The notes beneath the pieces are model-generated. The model was not told where the DNA came from, ran no database searches, and was given only the letters and a program-made list of their open reading frames with translations. Of a DNA stretch of 64,000 bases, positions 32,956 through 42,557 are shown in pieces. Both the position numbers and the translations under genes were made by a program. The stretch comes from Saccharothrix sp. NRRL B-16314 (lineage in GTDB: Bacteria > Actinomycetota > Actinomycetes > Mycobacteriales > Pseudonocardiaceae), in assembly GCF_000716595.1 (NCBI RefSeq), contig NZ_JNXC01000001.1, positions 620,001-684,000 of the forward strand, in the 5' to 3' direction. Numbering within the stretch: position 1 is the first letter of the stretch; every line of letters starts with the position of its first letter.

Positions 32956-33846
32956 TCAGCGGTCGCGGCGGCGGTAGGCGAGGGTGGCGGCTACCGCGCC
33001 CGCGAGGGCGCCCGCGCCCAGGACCGACGGGACGCCGATCTTCGCCGCCTTGCGGCCGGTGCGGAAGTCGCGGATCTCCCAGCCCCGCTTGCGGGCGGTC
33101 TCGCGGAGTCCCGAGTCCGGGTTCACCGCGACCGCCGTGCCGACCACCGACAGCATCGGCACGTCGTTCACCGAGTCCGAGTACGCCGTGCACCGCCGCA
33201 GGTCGAGCCCTTCCTTCGCCGCCAGCGCCCGCACCGCGTGCGCCTTCGCCCGACCGTGCAGCAGGTCGCCGACCAGCCGACCGGTGTAGATGCCGTCGGT
33301 GTTCTCCGACACCGTCCCCAGCGCACCCGTCAGCCCCAGCCGCTTGGCGATGATCTGCGCCAGCTCCACCGGCGTCGCCGTCACCAGCCACACCCGCTGC
33401 CCGGCGTCCAGGTGCATCTGCGCCAACGCCTGCGTGCCGGTCCAGATCCGGTCCGCCATCAGCTCGTCGTAGATCTCCTCGCCGAGCGAGACCAACTCCG
33501 CCACCGACCGGCCGGCCACGAACGACAACGCCTGCTCGCGGGACGCGGCGACGCTCTGCGGGTCCTCCCGCCCACCGACCCGGAACTTGAGCTGCTGCCA
33601 CGCGAACCCGGCCAGGTCGGAGTTCTTGAAGTACTTGCGCGCGGCGAGCCCGCGGGCGAAGTGGAAGATCGACGCGCCCATCATCATCGTGTTGTCGACG
33701 TCGAAGAAAGCCGCCGCGGTGAGGTCGGTGGACGCGCTCCCAGGCGGGCCGACCACCGCCAGCGCGGCAGCGGCCGAAGCCTCACCGGCCAGCGCGGCGA
33801 GTCTCTCCCGCTCGGCCGAGCCCTCCACCACACGCCTTTTCACCAC
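32956..33846 (-). CDS. HAD-IB family hydrolase (SerB-like phosphatase)
   Basis: A 296-residue protein. The HAD motif [14 protein letters not shown] is at about residues 45-57, motif II is VTATPVEL, and motif III/IV is [13 protein letters not shown] short membrane-like helix near the C-terminus ([17 protein letters not shown]) is followed by basic residues. It belongs to the HAD-IB group annotated as SerB-like in mycobacteria, where it occupies the same place. Phosphoserine as substrate is not established. Tandem GTG codons start the frame. The gene is 40 bp after the rsbN-like gene, on the same strand. Confidence 0.85.
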   Translation of the reverse strand: MVKRRVVEGSAERERLAALAGEASAAAALAVVGPPGSASTDLTAAAFFDVDNTMMMGASIFHFARGLAARKYFKNSDLAGFAWQQLKFRVGGREDPQSVAASREQALSFVAGRSVAELVSLGEEIYDELMADRIWTGTQALAQMHLDAGQRVWLVTATPVELAQIIAKRLGLTGALGTVSENTDGIYTGRLVGDLLHGRAKAHAVRALAAKEGLDLRRCTAYSDSVNDVPMLSVVGTAVAVNPDSGLRETARKRGWEIRDFRTGRKAAKIGVPSVLGAGALAGAVAATLAYRRRDR

Positions 33847-33885
33847 GTCAGCGCCTCCCGCGGTCCGATGGGGACAGGGTAGCGA

Positions 33886-35004
33886 TCAGCCGCCGAGGCC
33901 GGGCAGGGGCAGCGACGGGAGCGGCAACGTGGGTACGGGCAGCGCCGGACCGCTCGTGGAGATCGACGGCGCGGACGGCGTCGTCAGCGTCGAAGGCGGC
34001 ACCCCGACGCTCGGCACGCCGGTCGACGTGCCGCCGGGCACACCGCCGGACGTGGTCGGCGCGACGGCGGACGTGGCGTCGGGTGCGGACGGCCGGTGTT
34101 CCGGTGCCGTGCCGGGCACCACCGGCTGGGGCACGCACTCGTCCTCGGCCGGCACCGGGCCGACCTGGTCGACCTGCCCCGAGGTCACGGACACGCAGTC
34201 CGTCCGGGCCTGCAACGCGGACGCGCGCTGGGCGATCCGGTCGAGCAGATCCAGCGACGTCCCGGCCCGATCGGCGGCCTCGGCGGGCAGCGCGGCCCGC
34301 AGCCCGGCCAGCCGGGTCTCCTGCGCGAGAGCCCAATCGCGCAGCTCCGCTAGGGCGCGCTGATCCGAGTTCGACCCGAACGCGGCCAGCACGCGGGAAC
34401 CGGCCGCGGCGTCGGCGTCGAAGTCGGTCAGCGCGGTCAGGTAGCCGCCGAGCGGTCCGCCGGCGGGCTCGCGGTACCGGTCGACCAGCGTCTCCAGCTC
34501 CGCGACGCGCGCGGCGGCGAACTCCAGGCGCTTGTAGCCCTTCGACTCCTCGCCGAAGGTGAGGCCGAGCGAAGCCGTCTCGGCGGTGCGCTTGACGCCG
34601 TACAGCGCGTCACCCGGCAGCGCGTCCTGGCTGAGCAGCAGGCTCATCCCGGTCAGCGACAGCAGCAGGCACAGCGCGGCGGCGAGGGCCACCGCTAATC
34701 GGCCGCGGGCTCCCGTGCGGTGCCGGCGCAGCTCTTCCTTGGGCTGGTCGAACTTGGTGGGCGGCGGTGCGGTCGCGCCGAGCACCCTGGCCCGCATCCG
34801 GGCCTTCGCGGCCTCGTCCGGTCCGCTCGTGACTGCGGCTTTCCGCAGCAGTGCGACCACGGCCAGCTCTTCGGCGAACTCACCGCCCGCCGGGTCGGGC
34901 TCGACGGCACCGGGGCGGGCCGGATCGGGGCGTGCGTCGATGGCGCGGGCGAACTGCTCGCGCTGCCTGTGACGCCATAGCGGCGTGATACCTCTGCCCA
35001 CCAT
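33886..35004 (-). CDS. rsbN: DUF5667 membrane protein, RsbN-like anti-sigma factor
   Basis: A 372-residue protein. The N-terminal ~95 residues are cytoplasmic and include an Ala/Glu helical segment suited to sigma binding. A membrane helix lies at about 101-124. The outer part has LPGDALYGVKRTAETASL typical of DUF5667 and a long Ser/Pro/Thr/Gly tail. In Streptomyces the gene directly after bldN encodes RsbN, an anti-sigma with this layout, so RsbN is the best reading. The ATG at 35004 is used. It follows the bldN-like gene at 111 bp on the same strand. Confidence 0.65.
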   Translation of the reverse strand: MVGRGITPLWRHRQREQFARAIDARPDPARPGAVEPDPAGGEFAEELAVVALLRKAAVTSGPDEAAKARMRARVLGATAPPPTKFDQPKEELRRHRTGARGRLAVALAAALCLLLSLTGMSLLLSQDALPGDALYGVKRTAETASLGLTFGEESKGYKRLEFAAARVAELETLVDRYREPAGGPLGGYLTALTDFDADAAAGSRVLAAFGSNSDQRALAELRDWALAQETRLAGLRAALPAEAADRAGTSLDLLDRIAQRASALQARTDCVSVTSGQVDQVGPVPAEDECVPQPVVPGTAPEHRPSAPDATSAVAPTTSGGVPGGTSTGVPSVGVPPSTLTTPSAPSISTSGPALPVPTLPLPSLPLPGLGG

Positions 35005-35115
35005 CCCGCTGGCCAACCGTCCCGCACCGTCCCGACGACCGTGCGCCGAGGATCCTGCCCGAGTAACGACCCGGGACGGCCCGGGGTTACGCGGGCACGA
35101 GCGGTGCGACGGCGG

Positions 35116-35769
35116 TCACCGCAGCCACGTGGGCAGCAGTTGGGCCAACCGGCGCACCGCTCGGTGCTGGAGGGCCTTGATCGCACCCTCGTTGCGGCCC
35201 ATCCTGGCCGCCGTCTCCGCCACGGACAACCCCTGGATGAACCGAAGGGTGATGCATTCGCGCTGGTCGTCGCCCAGTTGGGCGACGCAGCGGAGCAGTT
35301 CGGCGTTCGTGGCGTCGGTGAGGACTTCCTGCTCGGGGCCGTCGGTGACCTCGCGGTTGTCCGCGAGTTCGGCCGTCGTGACCTCCAACCGGTACCGGCT
35401 GGATTTCACGTGGTCGAAGACGATGTTCCGCGCGATCGTGACGAACCAGGCGCCGACGTCGCGGCCCTGGTAGCTGATCGACCCGATGCTGCGGAGCGCG
35501 CGCAGGAACGTCTCACTGGTGACGTCCTCCGCGAGCGTGCGGTCGCCGACCCGGAACAGCACGTACCGGTACACCACGTCGACGTACCGGTCGTAGAGCG
35601 CGCCGAACGCGTCCGTGTCGCCGCCCTGAGCGGCGCGGACCAGGTTCCACGGCTCGGTCGCCGCGTTGCTCTCCACGCTCTCGATCGTGCTGGACTGCCC
35701 TCCCGCGCTCCACCTGGAGCGCAGCGTCCGGATCGTTCGGACGGAGTTCTCGCGTGCCCGTGCGGTCAT
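35116..35769 (-). CDS. bldN: ECF RNA polymerase sigma factor, BldN type
   Basis: A 217-residue ECF sigma factor. Sigma region 2 spans from EPWNLVRAAQGGD to AEDVTSETFLRALRSIG. The hallmark SYQGRDVGAWFVTIARNIV and HVKSSRYRLEVTT strings are close to Streptomyces BldN as I recall it, and region 4 includes GLSVAETAARMGRNEGAIKAL. BldN drives aerial development genes in Streptomyces. The ATG at 35769 leaves only a short N-terminal extension, not the long pro-sequence of Streptomyces BldN. It precedes the anti-sigma-like gene and is divergent from an acyl-CoA ligase. Confidence 0.85.
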   Translation of the reverse strand: MTARARENSVRTIRTLRSRWSAGGQSSTIESVESNAATEPWNLVRAAQGGDTDAFGALYDRYVDVVYRYVLFRVGDRTLAEDVTSETFLRALRSIGSISYQGRDVGAWFVTIARNIVFDHVKSSRYRLEVTTAELADNREVTDGPEQEVLTDATNAELLRCVAQLGDDQRECITLRFIQGLSVAETAARMGRNEGAIKALQHRAVRRLAQLLPTWLR

Positions 35770-35937
35770 CGGCTCGCGGCACCTCCACAGGGTCGCCGTG
35801 CCGGCAGCATACGTGTTGTTACTCCGTAGTAGGTAGCGGCAAGTGGGGTCGAATCGGGGACGGGGGCGGAGCCACTGCGTGACGCCGCTCCCGCGTGACA
35901 GACTGCGCGGAGATCCGCTGTGGTTCACCAGGAGGTC

Positions 35938-37440
35938 ATGTTGACCACTTCCGCAAGCAACATCGCCGACCTGGTTCGCGCTTCCGCGCACCGTGGACCC
36001 AAGCACGTCGCACTGGTCGATGTCACGGCCTCCGGCGATCGGAGTGCCCCGACCAGCCACACCTGGGCCGAACTCGACGCCGCCGTCGACGCCGAGGCGC
36101 ACCGCCTGGCGCGTGCGGGCGTGGAGCCGGGCGACCGGGTGGTCGTGCGGCTGCCGGCCGGTGTCGCGTACTGCGTCGCGGTGTTCGGCGTGCTGCGCGC
36201 CGGAGGTGTCCTCGTTCCGGCCGGACCGGGACAACCGGCCCGTGAGCTGCAAAGACTGGTCGCGGACAGCGGCGCGAAGCTGCTCGTCGGTGACGGCGGC
36301 GGCGCGGACGTCGAGGTGCTGCCCGCCCCGACCGCGGACCCGACCGCGGAGCCCGGCGAGGAGTTCGCCGCCATCGGCTCGGGCGAGGACCTGGCGGTGC
36401 TCGGCTACACCTCCGGCACGTCCGGCGCACCGCGCGGCGCGATGCTCTCGCACCGGGCGCTGCTGGCGAACGTCCGGCAGTGCGCGTCCCTGCGTCCCGC
36501 CCCCGTGACGCCGGGCGACCGGGTGCTGCTGGCGCTGCCGCTGTTCCACGTCTACGGGCTCGGCCCGGGGCTGCTCCAGGTCGCGGGCGCGGGCGCGACG
36601 GCCGTGCTGCTGGAGCGGTTCGACCCGGACGCGGCGCTGACCGCGATCCGCGAGCACCGGGTGACCACGGTGGTCGGCGTGCCCCCGATGTACGCGGCGA
36701 TCCTGACCCGGCCGGTGGACCGGCTGCGCGAGGACCTGGCCACGGTCCGCCTCTTCACGTCCGGTGCCGCGCCGCTGGCGCCCGGCCTGCTGGACGCCAT
36801 GCGCGAGGCGGTCGGCCTGCCCGTCTACGAGGGCTACGGGCTCACCGAGACGGGCCCGGTGCTGACCACGACGCTGGCCGGCGGCGTGCCGAAGGGCGGT
36901 TCGGTCGGCCGGGCGCTGCCGGGCGTGGAGGTGCGCCTCGTCGACACCGACGGCCGTCCGCTCGACCAGGACGAGGACGAGCCCGGCACCGGCCTGGTCG
37001 CGGCCAGGGGCGACAACCTGTTCAGCGGGTACTGGCCGGACGGCGCGCACGGCCCGGACGCCGACGGCTGGTTCCGCACCGGCGACGTCGGCTACCTGGA
37101 CGAGGAGGGCGACCTGCACCTGGTCGACCGGGCCAACGACCTGATCATCGTCAACGGCTTCAACGTCTACCCGCACGAGGTCGAGCACGTTTTGGCCGAG
37201 CTGGACGGGGTGGCCGAGGCGGCGGCGGTCGGCGTGCCGGACGAGCGGACCGGCGAGGCGGTCAAGGTCGTGGTGGTGCCGGCCGAGGGCGCCGAGCTGA
37301 CCGAGGACGCGGTGCGGGACCACTGCGCCGGGCGGCTGGCGAAGTTCAAGGTGCCGACGGTGGTCGAGTTCGCCAACACCCTGCCGCACTCGCCGACGGG
37401 GAAGCTGGCGCGGTCCCGGCTGCGGCAACCCCTAGCCTGA
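35938..37440 (+). CDS. AMP-dependent acyl-CoA synthetase/ligase
   Basis: A 500-residue ANL enzyme. The P-loop is LGYTSGTSGAPRGAML at about residues 155-170, followed by EGYGLTETGPVL, FRTGDVGYLDEEGDL, NDLIIVNGFNVYP (hinge) and SPTGKLARSRL with the catalytic Lys. It is likely a fatty or carboxylic acid:CoA ligase; the acid is unknown. AGGAGG at 35930-35935 is very close to the ATG at 35938, so the TTG at 35941 could be the true start. It is divergent from bldN and followed at 5 bp by a glutaredoxin-like gene. Confidence 0.85.
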   Translation: MLTTSASNIADLVRASAHRGPKHVALVDVTASGDRSAPTSHTWAELDAAVDAEAHRLARAGVEPGDRVVVRLPAGVAYCVAVFGVLRAGGVLVPAGPGQPARELQRLVADSGAKLLVGDGGGADVEVLPAPTADPTAEPGEEFAAIGSGEDLAVLGYTSGTSGAPRGAMLSHRALLANVRQCASLRPAPVTPGDRVLLALPLFHVYGLGPGLLQVAGAGATAVLLERFDPDAALTAIREHRVTTVVGVPPMYAAILTRPVDRLREDLATVRLFTSGAAPLAPGLLDAMREAVGLPVYEGYGLTETGPVLTTTLAGGVPKGGSVGRALPGVEVRLVDTDGRPLDQDEDEPGTGLVAARGDNLFSGYWPDGAHGPDADGWFRTGDVGYLDEEGDLHLVDRANDLIIVNGFNVYPHEVEHVLAELDGVAEAAAVGVPDERTGEAVKVVVVPAEGAELTEDAVRDHCAGRLAKFKVPTVVEFANTLPHSPTGKLARSRLRQPLA

Positions 37441-37445
37441 ACGGC

Positions 37446-37682
37446 GTGAGCCACCACGTCACCTTGATGAGCCGGGTCGACTGCCACGCCTGTGAGCAGG
37501 CCAAAGCCGACCTGGAGCGGATCTGCGGCGAGCTGGGCGTGCCGTGGGACGTCCAGGACGTCGACGCGGACCGCGAGCTGCGCGCCGAGTACGGCGACCG
37601 GGTGCCGGTGATCCTGGTCGACGGCGAGGAGCACGGGTACTGGTCCGTCGAGGAGGACCGGCTGCGGGCCGCCCTGCGCTGA
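37446..37682 (+). CDS. Glutaredoxin-like thioredoxin-fold protein
   Basis: A 78-residue protein with the CHAC redox motif (Cys13, Cys16), an RVPVILVDGEEHGYWSVEE cis-Pro region and no signal peptide. It is a small cytoplasmic thiol-disulfide protein of the DUF836/glutaredoxin-like group. A protein of this type precedes hemA in mycobacteria and lies near rex-hemACD in Streptomyces, so the placement is conserved. The GTG start follows the ligase stop by 5 bp. Confidence 0.85.
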   Translation: MSHHVTLMSRVDCHACEQAKADLERICGELGVPWDVQDVDADRELRAEYGDRVPVILVDGEEHGYWSVEEDRLRAALR

Positions 37683-37754
37683 CGCCGCCGGCGGGCGATT
37701 ACCGGGCGCTTACGAAATCGGCGCACCGGCCGCCATCGGGTGTCGAATCGACTC

Positions 37755-39254
37755 ATGAACCGCTGGACCGCCGCCCTCATCGGAATCGTCGGCGTGGCCG
37801 CCGCCCTCGCCGCCGGGCACCTCGTCGCGGGGCTGGTCGGGCCGTCGGCCTCGCCGTTCCTCGCCGTGGGCAACACCGCGATCGACTTCACCCCGAGCGC
37901 GGTGAAGGACTTCGCGGTCCGCGCCTTCGGCACCTCCGACAAGCTCGTGCTGCTGCTCGGCATGGCGGTGGTGCTCGTCGTTCTGGCCGCGGTCGCCGGG
38001 CTGCTCTCGCGCCGTTCCCCTACGCCCGGCACGGTCCTGGCGGTGGTGATCGGCCTGCTCGGCGTCGTCGCCGTGCTCTACCGGCCCGACCTGGGACAAC
38101 TCGGCGTCCTCGCCCCGATCGCGAGCCTCGCCGCCGGGGTCGCGGTCTTCCGGTGGCTGCACGGCAAGGCGTCGGAGACCTCGACCGTCGAGGGCAGGCG
38201 CACGTTCCTCATCGCGTCGGGCGCGACGGTGGTCGGCACCGGGCTGGTCGGCCTCACGGGGCAGCTGATCGGCGGCCGGGTGGACGTCGAAGCGTCCCGT
38301 CGTGCCGTCGGCGACCTCACGCCCAGCGCACCAGCGCCGGCGATCCCGGCGGACGCGGACTTCGCCGCCGAAGGCACGCCGACGTTCATCACCCCGAACG
38401 AGGACTTCTACCGGATCGACACGGCCCTGAGCGTGCCGAGGGTGCGCGCCGAGGACTGGGTGCTGCGGGTGCACGGCATGGTCGACCGCGAGCTGACCCT
38501 CCGCTACGACGACCTGCGGCGGCGTGACCTGGTGGAACGCGCCGTCACCCTGGTCTGCGTGTCCAACGAGGTCGGCGGGCCGTACATCTCCACCGCGAAC
38601 TTCGTCGGCGTGCCGCTGCGCGACGTGCTGCTGGAGGCGGGCGTGCACCTGGACGCCGACCAGCTGTTCTCCACCAGCGTGGACGGCTGGACGGCGGGCA
38701 CGCCGACCGCCGTGGTGCTGGAGCCGGACCGGGGCGCGCTGATCGCGCTGGGCATGAACGGCGAGCCGCTGCCGGTGGAGCACGGCTTCCCGGCCCGGCT
38801 GGTCGTGCCCGGCCTGTACGGCTACGTCTCGGCCACGAAGTGGGTGGTCGACCTGGAGCTGACCACGTTCGCCGACCGGCAGGCGTACTGGCTGGAGCGC
38901 CGGTGGGCGCGGGAGGCGCCGGTGAAGGTGATGTCCCGGATCGACAGCCCCCGGCGCCAGTCGAAGGTGTCCGGCCGGGTCGTGGCGACCGGCGTGGCGT
39001 GGGCCCAGCCCACCGGCGTGGCCCGGGTGGAGGTCCGGGTCGACAACGGCCCGTGGCGGACCGCGGCGCTGTCCGCCGACGTCAGCGACTCGACCTGGCG
39101 GATGTGGCGGGTCGAACTCGACCTGCCGCGCGGCGGCCACACGATCGAGTCACGCGCCACCGACAAGGCCGGTGCCACCCAGCCCCAGGCCCGCCTCGAC
39201 CCCCTGCCGGACGGCGCGACCGGCTGGCACTCGGTCTTCTTCACCGTCGAATGA
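37755..39254 (+). CDS. Membrane-anchored molybdopterin-dependent oxidoreductase (sulfite oxidase family)
   Basis: A 499-residue protein. Four hydrophobic segments in the first ~135 residues form a membrane domain, and another lies at about 150-170. A sulfite oxidase-type domain follows (about 205-400) with the likely molybdenum-ligand Cys in TLVCVSNEVGG, then a C-terminal Ig-like dimerisation domain (PTGVARVEVRVDNGPW). The catalytic part should face outside. The substrate is unknown. ATG 37755 is used; GTG 37740 is an in-frame alternative. It stands between the glutaredoxin-like gene and rex. Confidence 0.85.
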   Translation: MNRWTAALIGIVGVAAALAAGHLVAGLVGPSASPFLAVGNTAIDFTPSAVKDFAVRAFGTSDKLVLLLGMAVVLVVLAAVAGLLSRRSPTPGTVLAVVIGLLGVVAVLYRPDLGQLGVLAPIASLAAGVAVFRWLHGKASETSTVEGRRTFLIASGATVVGTGLVGLTGQLIGGRVDVEASRRAVGDLTPSAPAPAIPADADFAAEGTPTFITPNEDFYRIDTALSVPRVRAEDWVLRVHGMVDRELTLRYDDLRRRDLVERAVTLVCVSNEVGGPYISTANFVGVPLRDVLLEAGVHLDADQLFSTSVDGWTAGTPTAVVLEPDRGALIALGMNGEPLPVEHGFPARLVVPGLYGYVSATKWVVDLELTTFADRQAYWLERRWAREAPVKVMSRIDSPRRQSKVSGRVVATGVAWAQPTGVARVEVRVDNGPWRTAALSADVSDSTWRMWRVELDLPRGGHTIESRATDKAGATQPQARLDPLPDGATGWHSVFFTVE

Positions 39255-39350
39255 CACGCCCGGACCTGCGGGGTTCACCCCAACGTGAGACGGGGAGCGC
39301 AAAGGCGTTCCGGGAGCCGACGACGCAGGCAGGGGTCCGGACCGTCAACT

Positions 39351-39378
39351 TTGTGCAAGCGTTCACAAGCGGTACGGT
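39351..39378 (+). promoter_or_regulatory. Rex operator (ROP) over the rex-hemACD promoter
   Basis: TTGTGCAAGCGTTCACAA (39351-39368) differs by one base from the Rex consensus TTGTGAA-N4-TTCACAA. It overlaps a TTGTGC -35 and abuts a TACGGT -10 (39373-39378, 16-nt spacer). Rex would block this promoter when NADH is low. The same autoregulatory arrangement is known for rex-hemACD in Streptomyces. Confidence 0.85.
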
Positions 39379-39444
39379 GGGTGCATCACACCGCTGGTGA
39401 AGGTGCCCGGCGGGTCAGTGCGACGGATGTCGAGGAGTACCAGC

Positions 39445-40215
39445 GTGGCGGCTCAGCGGGGCGAGGGTGACGGTGTCGTGACCCGCCCGGGGGTGGCCGG
39501 AGCGGAAGCGCCCGCCGACGTCCGGGAGCGGGCCCGCGCGATCCCCGAGGCGGCGGTGGCGCGGCTCGCGGTCTACCTCCGCGTCCTGTCCGGCATGGTC
39601 GAGCAGGGCGTGACGACGATCTCCAGCGAGGAACTGGCGGGTGCGGCCGGGGTCAACTCGGCGAAGCTCCGCAAGGACCTCTCCTACATCGGCTCGTACG
39701 GCACGCGCGGCGTCGGCTACGACGTCGAGGTGCTGGTGGGTCACATCGAGCGGATCCTCGGCCTCACCCGCAAGCACTCGGTCGCGGTCGTCGGGATCGG
39801 TAATCTTGGTCACGCGCTCGCGAATTACGGCGGCTTTCCGAGCCGCGGTTTCCCGGTCGGCGCGCTGTTCGACGTCGACCCGGATCTGACGGGAGTGCCG
39901 GTAGGCGGCATACCGGTCAACCACATCGACGACATCACGACGGTCTGCGCGGAACGCGAGGTGTCGATCGGCGTCATCGCGACACCGCCGCAGGCAGCTC
40001 AGGCGGTCTGCGACCGTTTGGTATCCGCCGGAGTCCAGTGCATCCTGAACTTCGCACCCGTCGTGCTCCAAGTGCCGGACTACGTCGAAGTGCGCAAGGT
40101 CGACCTGGCGGTCGAAATGCAGATCCTGTCGTTCCACGTGGCGCGACGGGCTGACGAGGCCGCCGGCGACGTGGTCAACGGCATCGGTGTGGACGGGGTG
40201 GTGATTCGCCCGTGA
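39445..40215 (+). CDS. rex: Redox-sensing transcriptional repressor Rex
   Basis: A 256-residue protein. The N-terminal winged helix ([18 protein letters not shown], then [25 protein letters not shown]) is followed by a Rossmann domain with [13 protein letters not shown] for NADH binding and a C-terminal swapped helix. It senses the NADH/NAD+ ratio and represses respiratory and heme genes. GAGGAG at 39432-39437 supports the GTG at 39445; earlier in-frame starts exist at 39397 and 39427. It heads the hem operon and has its operator just upstream. Confidence 0.95.
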   Translation: MAAQRGEGDGVVTRPGVAGAEAPADVRERARAIPEAAVARLAVYLRVLSGMVEQGVTTISSEELAGAAGVNSAKLRKDLSYIGSYGTRGVGYDVEVLVGHIERILGLTRKHSVAVVGIGNLGHALANYGGFPSRGFPVGALFDVDPDLTGVPVGGIPVNHIDDITTVCAEREVSIGVIATPPQAAQAVCDRLVSAGVQCILNFAPVVLQVPDYVEVRKVDLAVEMQILSFHVARRADEAAGDVVNGIGVDGVVIRP

Positions 40216-40249
40216 TCGTGCGGGTAGTGAGCCGATCGGTGGTGACGGC

Positions 40250-41593
40250 ATGAGCATCCTTGTCGTCGGGCTTTCCCACCGGACCACCCCGGTTCCCGTG
40301 CTGGAGCGCGTCGCCGTGGCCGACGCCGACCGCCTCAAGGTCCTCGACCAGCTGCTGAAGGCGCCGAGCGTGTCCGAGGCCGTGCTCCTGTCGACCTGCA
40401 ACCGGGTCGAGGTGTACGCGGTCGTCGAGACGTTCCACGGCGGCATGAACGAGGTTGTCGAGGTGCTGGCCCGCCAGGCCGGCGCCGAGCCCGTCGAGCT
40501 GTTCGAACACCTGTACGTGCACTACTCGGCCGCCGCGGTCGAGCACCTGTTCTCGGTGGCCGGCGGCCTGGACTCGATGGTGGTCGGCGAGGCCCAGATC
40601 CTCGGTCAGCTGCGCAACTCGTACAACGCCGCCGACGAGGCGGGCGTGGTCGGCCGCACGCTGCACGAGCTGATCCAGCGCGCGTTGCGGGTCGGCAAGC
40701 GCGTGCACACCGACACCGACATCGACCACGCCGGCGCGTCCGTCGTCTCCGAGGCGCTGAGAGACGCGGACGAGGTGCTGCGGCGTGCCTCGGGCGGCAC
40801 GGCGGGCCTCGACGGGCGCAAGGCGCTGATCGTCGGCGCGGGCTCGATGGGCGGCCTGGCCGCCGCGCACCTGCGCCGCGCCGGCATCGGCGAGGTCGTC
40901 GTCGCCAACCGCACCGCCGCCAACGGCGAACGCCTGGCCACGGCCCTGCGCGCGGACGGCGTCGACGCCAGGTCGACCGGCCTCGACGACCTGGCCGACG
41001 AGATCGCCGGGGCGGACGTGCTGTTCGCCTGCACCGGCTCGGTCGGCACGGTCATCGGCGCCGAGCTGATCGGCGAACGCGAGCCGCACCGGCCGCTGGT
41101 CGTCTGCGACCTCGGCCTGCCCAAGGACGTCGACCAGGCCGCGACGCTGCTCGACGGCGTCCGCGTGGTCGACCTGGAAACCCTCCAGCGCAGGCTGTCC
41201 GACGCCCCGACCGGGCAGGACACGCTGCGCGCGGCGGAGATCGTGGCCGAGGAGGTCCGCGCCTACCTGGCGGGGCAGCGCTCGGCCGAGGTCACGCCGA
41301 CCGTCACGGCACTGCGCAAGCGGGCCGCCGAGGTCGTGGACGCCGAGCTGCTGCGGCTCGACTCGCGGCTGCCCGAGCTGGACGGCGCGGTGCGAGACGA
41401 GCTGACCAAGACCGTGCGCCGGGTGGTGGACAAGCTCCTGCACGCCCCCACGGTGCGGGTGAAGGAGCTGGCCGCGGCGCCCGGTGGCGCCGGCTACGCC
41501 GAGGCGCTGCGCGAGCTGTTCGGGCTCGACCCGCAGGCGCCGTCCGCCGTCAGCACACCCCATTCGACGCAACCCAAAGGTGAGAAGCGGTGA
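40250..41593 (+). CDS. hemA: Glutamyl-tRNA reductase
   Basis: A 447-residue enzyme that reduces glutamyl-tRNA to glutamate-1-semialdehyde, the first committed step of C5 heme synthesis. The catalytic Cys50 is in [26 protein letters not shown] follows, with [15 protein letters not shown] for NADPH binding and a dimerisation domain at the C-terminus. It lies 34 bp after rex and overlaps hemC by 4 bp, so its expression should follow Rex control. Confidence 0.96.
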   Translation: MSILVVGLSHRTTPVPVLERVAVADADRLKVLDQLLKAPSVSEAVLLSTCNRVEVYAVVETFHGGMNEVVEVLARQAGAEPVELFEHLYVHYSAAAVEHLFSVAGGLDSMVVGEAQILGQLRNSYNAADEAGVVGRTLHELIQRALRVGKRVHTDTDIDHAGASVVSEALRDADEVLRRASGGTAGLDGRKALIVGAGSMGGLAAAHLRRAGIGEVVVANRTAANGERLATALRADGVDARSTGLDDLADEIAGADVLFACTGSVGTVIGAELIGEREPHRPLVVCDLGLPKDVDQAATLLDGVRVVDLETLQRRLSDAPTGQDTLRAAEIVAEEVRAYLAGQRSAEVTPTVTALRKRAAEVVDAELLRLDSRLPELDGAVRDELTKTVRRVVDKLLHAPTVRVKELAAAPGGAGYAEALRELFGLDPQAPSAVSTPHSTQPKGEKR

Positions 41594-42543
41594 ACCGCAC
41601 CCTGAGGATCGGCACCCGCGGCAGCGCCCTGGCGCTCGCGCAGACCGGCCACGTGGCCGACGCGCTGCGCGAGGCAGGCGCGGCCGTGGAGATCGTCACG
41701 ATCTCCACCCCCGGCGACCGCTCGTCCGCCCCCATCGCCGAGATCGGCATCGGGGTGTTCACCTCGGCGCTGCGCGACGCGCTCGCCAACGGTGAGATCG
41801 ACGTCGCCGTCCACTCGTACAAGGACCTGCCCACGGCTCGCGACCCGCGCCTGTCGCTGGCCGCTGTGCCGCCCCGCGAGGACCCGCGCGACGCGCTGGT
41901 CGCCCGGGACGGCCTGACGCTGGGCGAGCTGCCCACCGGCTCGAAGGTGGGCACCGGCTCGCCGCGCCGCGCCGCGCAGCTCGACGCACTCGGCCTGGGC
42001 ATCGAGGTGGTCCCGCTCCGGGGCAACGTCGACACCCGGATCCGCAAGGTGGTCGACGGTGAGCTGGACGCCGTCGTCCTCGCCCGCGCCGGTCTGGCCC
42101 GCCTGGGCCGGACCGCCGAGATCACCGAGACCCTGGAGCCCATCCAGATGCTCCCCGCGCCCGCACAGGGCGCCCTCGCGGTGGAGTGCCGGGTCGACGA
42201 CGTCGACACCGAGCACCTCCTCCAGTCCACTCTGGACGATTCGGCCAGTAGGGCCGCTGTCGCCGCCGAGCGCGCCTTGTTGGCCGCGCTCGAAGCTGGT
42301 TGCAGCGCGCCGGTCGGCGCACTGGCCGATGTGGTGGAAGACCTCGCTGAAGACGCGGACGGGTCGACGCGAGTCGTTCTCCGACTGTCCCTGCGCGGGG
42401 TCATGGCGACGGAGGATGGCGACCTCCTCCGTGCGTCCGCCACCGGTGACTTGACCGCAGCAGAGGAACTCGGCCGCGCGCTGGCCGCCGAGTTGCTCGA
42501 CCTCTCCGGCCACGCCACCGCGTCGCCGGCGGGGCGTAGTTGA
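41590..42543 (+). CDS. hemC: Hydroxymethylbilane synthase (porphobilinogen deaminase)
   Basis: A 317-residue enzyme that polymerises four porphobilinogen units. It has [13 protein letters not shown] at the N-terminus, VHSYKDLPT, the [11 protein letters not shown] block, LRGNVDTRI, and the dipyrromethane-attachment Cys238 in [10 protein letters not shown]. The GTG overlaps the hemA stop by 4 bp. It is cytoplasmic and part of the rex-hemACD operon. Confidence 0.96.
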   Translation: MNRTLRIGTRGSALALAQTGHVADALREAGAAVEIVTISTPGDRSSAPIAEIGIGVFTSALRDALANGEIDVAVHSYKDLPTARDPRLSLAAVPPREDPRDALVARDGLTLGELPTGSKVGTGSPRRAAQLDALGLGIEVVPLRGNVDTRIRKVVDGELDAVVLARAGLARLGRTAEITETLEPIQMLPAPAQGALAVECRVDDVDTEHLLQSTLDDSASRAAVAAERALLAALEAGCSAPVGALADVVEDLAEDADGSTRVVLRLSLRGVMATEDGDLLRASATGDLTAAEELGRALAAELLDLSGHATASPAGRS

Positions 42544-42557
42544 TGGGGAGTGCCCTG

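Noticed and set aside
35770..37428. Open frame continuous with bldN on the minus strand, giving a 770-residue frame
   Set aside because: The upstream part is antisense to the acyl-CoA ligase and has no recognisable domain. It is kept open by GC-rich third positions. The sigma factor itself starts at 35769.
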